Notes under the pieces: generated by a model | The model's database searches: none | What the model saw: only the letters and a program-made list of their open reading frames with translations | What the model was told of the DNA's origin: nothing | Program-made: the position numbers and the translations under genes | Source of the DNA: Acidobacteriaceae bacterium TAA 166 | GTDB lineage: Bacteria > Acidobacteriota > Terriglobia > Terriglobales > Acidobacteriaceae | Length of the DNA: 64,000 nucleotides | Reading direction: 5' to 3' | Assembly: GCA_000421065.1 (NCBI GenBank) | Contig: ATWD01000001.1 | Span: 2,658,001 to 2,722,000, forward strand | Part shown: positions 60,781 through 64,000 of the stretch, one piece after another | How the letters are laid out: the number at the start of each line of letters is the position of its first letter | Position numbering within the stretch: position 1 is the first letter of the stretch

Positions 60781-63116
60781 AGATCACCATCGACAATCTC
60801 GACGGAGCCGGCGCACGCGACTACAGCGGCGCCGTCTCAAGCGAGGGGCCGCTGAAGATCGTGCGCGCTCTCAACGTGCCGTCGCTGCTGACCGGAACGC
60901 TCGACCTCAACGGAAGCGCGCTGCCGGTGCCGATGAGAAGAGCGCGTGTGGCCGTAAGCTCCGACACCGGGACGCTGCTCTTCACCGGTTATCTAACCAC
61001 TGAGCCCGTACGGATCTACGCCGGGGCGACGACGACGGGAGCGGCCTATCGACTGACGCTCAGCGCCGTCAGTGACGAGTGGCTGCTCGATAAACAGAGC
61101 CTCCCGCCGAGCGGCCTGGGCCTGGCGCAGTCTGCTGGGGCGATCCTCAAGTCACTCGTCAACCGCATCGATCCCGGTCTATTTGTAACCGATCTGGTCT
61201 CTGATGGCGGCACCGTCGGGATCTTCGCTCCTGCGCAGTCCTCCTCGTGGTCGGCGAACGCGGGCGAGCTTGCAGATGCCGCCTACGCCTCCTACCGCGT
61301 GGTGAATGGAGCTCTAAGCTTCGCGACGGCAGGTACCGTCACGCATGCATTGAGCGATGGCGACGGCACGCTCTCGCTCGCCGGGTTGAGAACGGCGTCG
61401 GTGCGTGAGCTTGCCAACGATGTGACCCTGAGCGGCGAGATGGAGCCCGCTGCTTACATCACCGAGAGCTTCGAGGGAGACGGCTCGACCAGCGTCTTCG
61501 ATCTCGCCGAAGCACCGTATCATCCCGCGCGCGTAGCCAGCTCGGCCGCGAGCACCAGCGCATCACAGGTGCTGCTGGACAGCTTCGACGAGGCTGCCCT
61601 CAATCCGCGTATCTGGACCATCAACGATCCCGGCTCGTTCCTCAAGCTGACCTCCGCGGGTCTGACGGTTGCGGGCGGCACCGGGCTCGACGGGCAGACA
61701 ACGCTCACGGCGATCGATCCGATCGAGATGGGAGGTTCGCTGGTGCTCGAGATGGGCAACGTACAGCTGGCCTCGCCGAGCAGCGGCATCGTATGCGGCC
61801 TCTACAACGGCGCCGTCAATGCCGCGAAGTGCTTCGCCGGATACAACGTCCGGCAGAGCGGCGGCACGACCCTGCTGGTTCCGTTCGTCAATGGAGCGGA
61901 GGCGGGCACGCCGTTCACGCTGCTGAACGGGCACAGTTACACATTGCGCATCCGTCTGCACTGCCCGGAGACCGAACGTGTGTTGCAGATCTGGTGCGCG
62001 ATGGTCGAGGGCACACTTGAGAGCTTCGGTGGTGGATCGGTGGCCGCGCCGATGTCTCTGCTCTTCGAGCTTGTGGATCAGGGGGCGTCCTCGAACACGC
62101 CGGCGACGGTGCTCTATTCCGGCAGCGTGGCGGCATCTCCCGCGAGCGCAAGCTTCGCCGTGGTCAACAGCGTGGAGCTGGTGGGCTCGATCGGCTACAC
62201 CCGCATCACGCAGGCGGGCTCGATATGGATCGTCAGCACGCTCACCGATGGGACGCAGAGCGTGCGCATGACAGGCGCGGCGGGCGAAGGCGTGGACTGC
62301 ATGGTCTCGACCGCGGGCCGCATCACCTTCTTCTCCGGGCGCATTCCGGTCGTGGGCGAGCGCATCGCGGTCTCATACCGCGGACGCAGGCGTTCGGTGG
62401 CGCGGCTCAATGATCCCGCCAGCATCGCCCAGGAAGCGGCAGGAGGTATGCCGGGAACGGCGCAGTGGCTGGGGCATGTGACGCAGCCTCCGGCTCGCAG
62501 CTCGGCCGACTGCGAGGCCGCGGCGCAGGCGGTCCTTCGCTTCGCATCGACGCGCTCCGCCGCGCTCTCGGGGAGTTACGCGATGACGAATCCCGCCGAC
62601 GATATCTGGCCCGGCGATCTGCTTGCCCTAACCTCCGACGGCGACACGCTGAAGCTGATCGTGCGTAAGGTGACGATCGAGGACGGACACGCATCACCCG
62701 AAGTTGCGACCTATCGCATCGACTTCGCCAACGACTGGGCCGAAGGAATTGGTCTGAAGCTGTCGGAGAGCGTGGCGACCGATGCCTTGCTACCCGAGAC
62801 CGCTTCGAGCACGCCGGCAAACGTGCTGGCCAACCTGCAGTCGCTCACCGTGACCTCTGCAAGCGGCGAGGCGCTGCAGATCGACGCGGGCTTGAATCCT
62901 CCCGCAGGCGGCGGCTTCGAGGTGCGTCGGCGCGACTGGGACTTCGGCCCCGGAGTCGATCAGGACCTGGTGCTGCGCAGCCCGGTGCGGAGCTTCTCGA
63001 TTCCACGCGAGGCCCAGGTGGAGCGTTACTTCGTGCGCATGTACGACGGATCGAATCCGCCGCTCTACTCGCGCTTTTCGAGCGCGGTCTTTACCAACCT
63101 GCCTGTCAGCCTCTGA
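60777..63116 (+). CDS. Tail hub/baseplate-type protein
   Basis: A 779-residue protein. The N-terminal part (MKITIDNLDGAGARDYSGAV; LFTGYLTTEPVRIYAGATTT; YRLTLSAVSDEWLLDKQSL) resembles tail hub proteins that cap the tail tube. The middle carries a lectin-like beta region (SFDEAALNPRIWTINDPGSF). The C-terminal half has ALSGSYAMTNPADDIWPGDL and a last Ig/FN3-like domain. It probably begins at TTG 60777, overlapping the portal stop, so portal and hub are translationally coupled. That coupling is unusual, as hub genes normally follow the tape measure gene, which is not present. Confidence 0.6.
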   Translation: MKITIDNLDGAGARDYSGAVSSEGPLKIVRALNVPSLLTGTLDLNGSALPVPMRRARVAVSSDTGTLLFTGYLTTEPVRIYAGATTTGAAYRLTLSAVSDEWLLDKQSLPPSGLGLAQSAGAILKSLVNRIDPGLFVTDLVSDGGTVGIFAPAQSSSWSANAGELADAAYASYRVVNGALSFATAGTVTHALSDGDGTLSLAGLRTASVRELANDVTLSGEMEPAAYITESFEGDGSTSVFDLAEAPYHPARVASSAASTSASQVLLDSFDEAALNPRIWTINDPGSFLKLTSAGLTVAGGTGLDGQTTLTAIDPIEMGGSLVLEMGNVQLASPSSGIVCGLYNGAVNAAKCFAGYNVRQSGGTTLLVPFVNGAEAGTPFTLLNGHSYTLRIRLHCPETERVLQIWCAMVEGTLESFGGGSVAAPMSLLFELVDQGASSNTPATVLYSGSVAASPASASFAVVNSVELVGSIGYTRITQAGSIWIVSTLTDGTQSVRMTGAAGEGVDCMVSTAGRITFFSGRIPVVGERIAVSYRGRRRSVARLNDPASIAQEAAGGMPGTAQWLGHVTQPPARSSADCEAAAQAVLRFASTRSAALSGSYAMTNPADDIWPGDLLALTSDGDTLKLIVRKVTIEDGHASPEVATYRIDFANDWAEGIGLKLSESVATDALLPETASSTPANVLANLQSLTVTSASGEALQIDAGLNPPAGGGFEVRRRDWDFGPGVDQDLVLRSPVRSFSIPREAQVERYFVRMYDGSNPPLYSRFSSAVFTNLPVSL

Positions 63117-63142
63117 TGGGTGAACACACAAGGAGTGACAGG

Positions 63143-63358
63143 ATGACGGAGTTTGAGGGGCAGGTTTTAGGAGACCTGCGCGTATTGAAGAGCCAGATGG
63201 ATCAGTTAATGGGAATCGGCCAGCCAGGCAGGCTGAGCCTGATCGAAGAGCGCGTCGATCGCCACGAGCGCAGCGTACAGCGCATGAAGGGATTTACCGC
63301 AGCCATTGGGGCACTGGTCACGCTGGCGCATCTGGCCATCGACCTGATGCGGCGCTAA
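63143..63358 (+). CDS. Small XhlA-like membrane protein
   Basis: A 71-residue protein: charged N-terminal helix (LGDLRVLKSQMDQLMGIGQP), basic middle (EERVDRHERSVQRMKG) and one C-terminal hydrophobic helix (FTAAIGALVTLAHLAIDLMRR, split here). This layout is like haemolysin XhlA/holin-accessory proteins. ATG 63143 has AGGAG seven bases upstream; an ATG at 63116 overlapping the preceding stop would add nine residues. It could assist lysis, but no endolysin is seen. Confidence 0.6.
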   Translation: MTEFEGQVLGDLRVLKSQMDQLMGIGQPGRLSLIEERVDRHERSVQRMKGFTAAIGALVTLAHLAIDLMRR

Positions 63359-63385
63359 ACGACGAACAAACAAAGGAGACTGACG

Positions 63386-63640
63386 ATGGAGTTCATGAAG
63401 ATCTTTCTGCGGACGTTGGCGTTTCTGCCGGGCGTTCTGCATGGCGTTGAGGACATGCTGGGCGCGGGCACGGGAGATCAGAAGAAGAAGGCCGCGCTCG
63501 AGATGGTGAACGCCGCCATCAACATCACCGATGCGGTAGAGGAGAAGCAGATCCTCGATGCAGACCGTTTTACCGCGGGCCTGAGCGCCATCATCGATGG
63601 CGTGGTGGAGTGCCTGAACGCAAGCGTTTGGGCGAAGTAA
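63386..63640 (+). CDS. Phage-block small protein of unknown function
   Basis: An 84-residue protein: FMKIFLRTLAFLPGVLHGVE, DMLGAGTGDQKKKAALEMVN, then a conserved-looking end FTAGLSAIIDGVVECLNASV-WAK. Mostly amphipathic helices with a Gly-Lys-rich turn. AAAGGAG precedes the ATG by seven bases. It loosely parallels the 130-residue protein at 46211. The function is not known. It is the last gene of the block and is followed two bases later by repeat M. Confidence 0.65.
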   Translation: MEFMKIFLRTLAFLPGVLHGVEDMLGAGTGDQKKKAALEMVNAAINITDAVEEKQILDADRFTAGLSAIIDGVVECLNASVWAK

Positions 63641-63642
63641 AT

Positions 63643-63833
63643 GCGCTGCCGCGCGGGCTCACTACGCGTGGGACCGCACCCTTCGTGACGCGCGTATACC
63701 GCCTTCGGCGTGGGCCTTCCGCTGGTCGGCGCAAATATCTTTCCAGCGACCAACGGGAGCCGTGACCCGAAAGGGATATACACATGTCACGAAGTGACCA
63801 CCCCATGCGCAGGTGGGGCCGGCCAGCAGGCTA
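63643..63833 (+). repeat. Long palindromic repeat, copy M
   Basis: A full copy at the right edge of the phage block, beginning two bases after a stop codon: gcgctgccgcgcgggctcac at the left, the inner stem GGTCGGCGC / GCGACCAACG, and gtcacgaagtgaccaccc at the right. It ends 15 bases from the stop of the convergent ligase gene. Confidence 0.9.
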
Positions 63834-63847
63834 TCGCTTTTATCTTT

Positions 63848-64000
63848 TCACCGGCCGGTCTGAAAGATCGCCGCCAGCTCGTGCGGCGCAACCACCTCTA
63901 GCTGCTCATAGGTGCATGCGGCCGGCGGCTTGTCCGTGCGCCAGCGGCGGAACTGCGCCATATGACGGAAGCGCGTACCCTGCATGTGCTCGTAGGCAAC
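63848..64000 (-). CDS. ATP-dependent DNA ligase, C-terminal fragment (5' end outside window)
   Basis: Open on the minus strand from base 64000 to a TGA at 63848-63850, giving the last 50 residues of a protein. VAYEHMQGTRFRHMAQFRRW followed by RTDKPPAACTYEQLEVVAP resembles the end of the OB-fold domain of ATP-dependent DNA ligases, where basic residues contact DNA (RFRH...FRRWR.DK.P..CTYEQL). The rest of the gene is outside the window, so the class (LigC- or LigD-like) cannot be told. It is convergent with the phage block and probably marks the return to host DNA. Confidence 0.72.
   Translation of the reverse strand, partial: VAYEHMQGTRFRHMAQFRRWRTDKPPAACTYEQLEVVAPHELAAIFQTGR

Larger units (their letters stand above)
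43295..63640. mobile_element. Phage-derived structural-gene block
   Basis: From left: repressor (minus strand); then, all plus strand, small zinc-ribbon protein, sigma-region-4-like regulator, probable head protease, membrane-type small protein, coiled-coil protein, capsid, connector and neck proteins, tail tube, giant fibre/SGNH protein, terminase large subunit, HipA-like kinase, DUF3037, portal, tail hub, two small membrane-type proteins. No integrase, excisionase, replication gene, small terminase, tape measure or peptidoglycan hydrolase was found. Host-type palindromic repeats lie between several of its genes, so it has been resident for some time. No attachment sites are evident. Confidence 0.75.

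Noticed and set aside
3138-63833. Short peptides with GHFVTRIPASPW-type sequence recurring near many loci
   Set aside because: They are translations of the palindromic repeat in various frames, not proteins.
3138-63833. CRISPR array
   Set aside because: The repeats are long, irregularly spaced over the whole window, palindromic throughout, and not separated by uniform spacers; no cas genes are seen.

Overview
The window looks like chromosome of an Acidobacteriota member, most likely a terriglobal genus such as Granulicella, Edaphobacter or Terriglobus. The evidence is two orphan permeases of the ADOP type (acidobacterial duplicated orphan permease), two very large Oar-like TonB-dependent receptors with carboxypeptidase-regulatory N-termini, a yajC-secD-secF cluster, a full TonB/ExbB/ExbD system and GH92/GH105 glycoside hydrolases, all in high-GC DNA. 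No rRNA or tRNA gene was found.

Layout. 1-3.1 kb: 3' end of a type B carboxylesterase, an alpha/beta hydrolase and an MFS exporter. 3.3-9.7 kb: lipoprotein, glutamyl-Q tRNA(Asp) synthetase, Y-family DNA polymerase, biotin carrier and biotin carboxylase, TPR lipoprotein. 10-12.7 kb: tonB-exbB-exbD-exbD. 12.9-16 kb: yajC-secD-secF. 16.2-18.3 kb: DUF1349 gene broken by a one-base shift, DUF202 membrane protein, isocitrate lyase/PEP mutase-family protein. 18.4-24.8 kb: ADOP permease, secreted protein of unknown function, mnmE. 25.2-35.1 kb: GH105 hydrolase, an unusual TonB-like protein and two TonB-dependent receptors, an oligosaccharide-uptake neighbourhood. 35.4-41.9 kb: obgE, second ADOP permease, GH92 alpha-mannosidase. 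42.0-43.2 kb: a Shedu-type (DUF4263) defence nuclease gene with a one-base frameshift. 43.3-63.6 kb: a phage-derived block with repressor, late-type regulator, protease, capsid, connector and tail genes, a 1529-residue fibre carrying an SGNH hydrolase domain, terminase, a HipA-like kinase plus DUF3037 pair, portal, tail hub and small membrane proteins. 63.8-64 kb: 3' end of an ATP-dependent DNA ligase.

Two signals cut across the gene map. The first is a family of long, multiply palindromic non-coding repeats of about 180-230 bp (consensus arms built on GTCACTTCGTGAC and GGGCCCACTGCGCGTGGGG). It has at least 13 full, truncated or internally deleted copies, very often starting a few bases after a stop codon, in both host and phage-derived DNA. 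The second is a series of intrinsic-terminator-like hairpins inside the one-directional phage block, three of them just upstream of a gene start, which suggests attenuation or antitermination control. The phage block has a permuted gene order (capsid-tail-fibre before terminase-portal) and shows no integrase, tape measure or lysin. It may be a domesticated, phage-derived particle system rather than an ordinary prophage.
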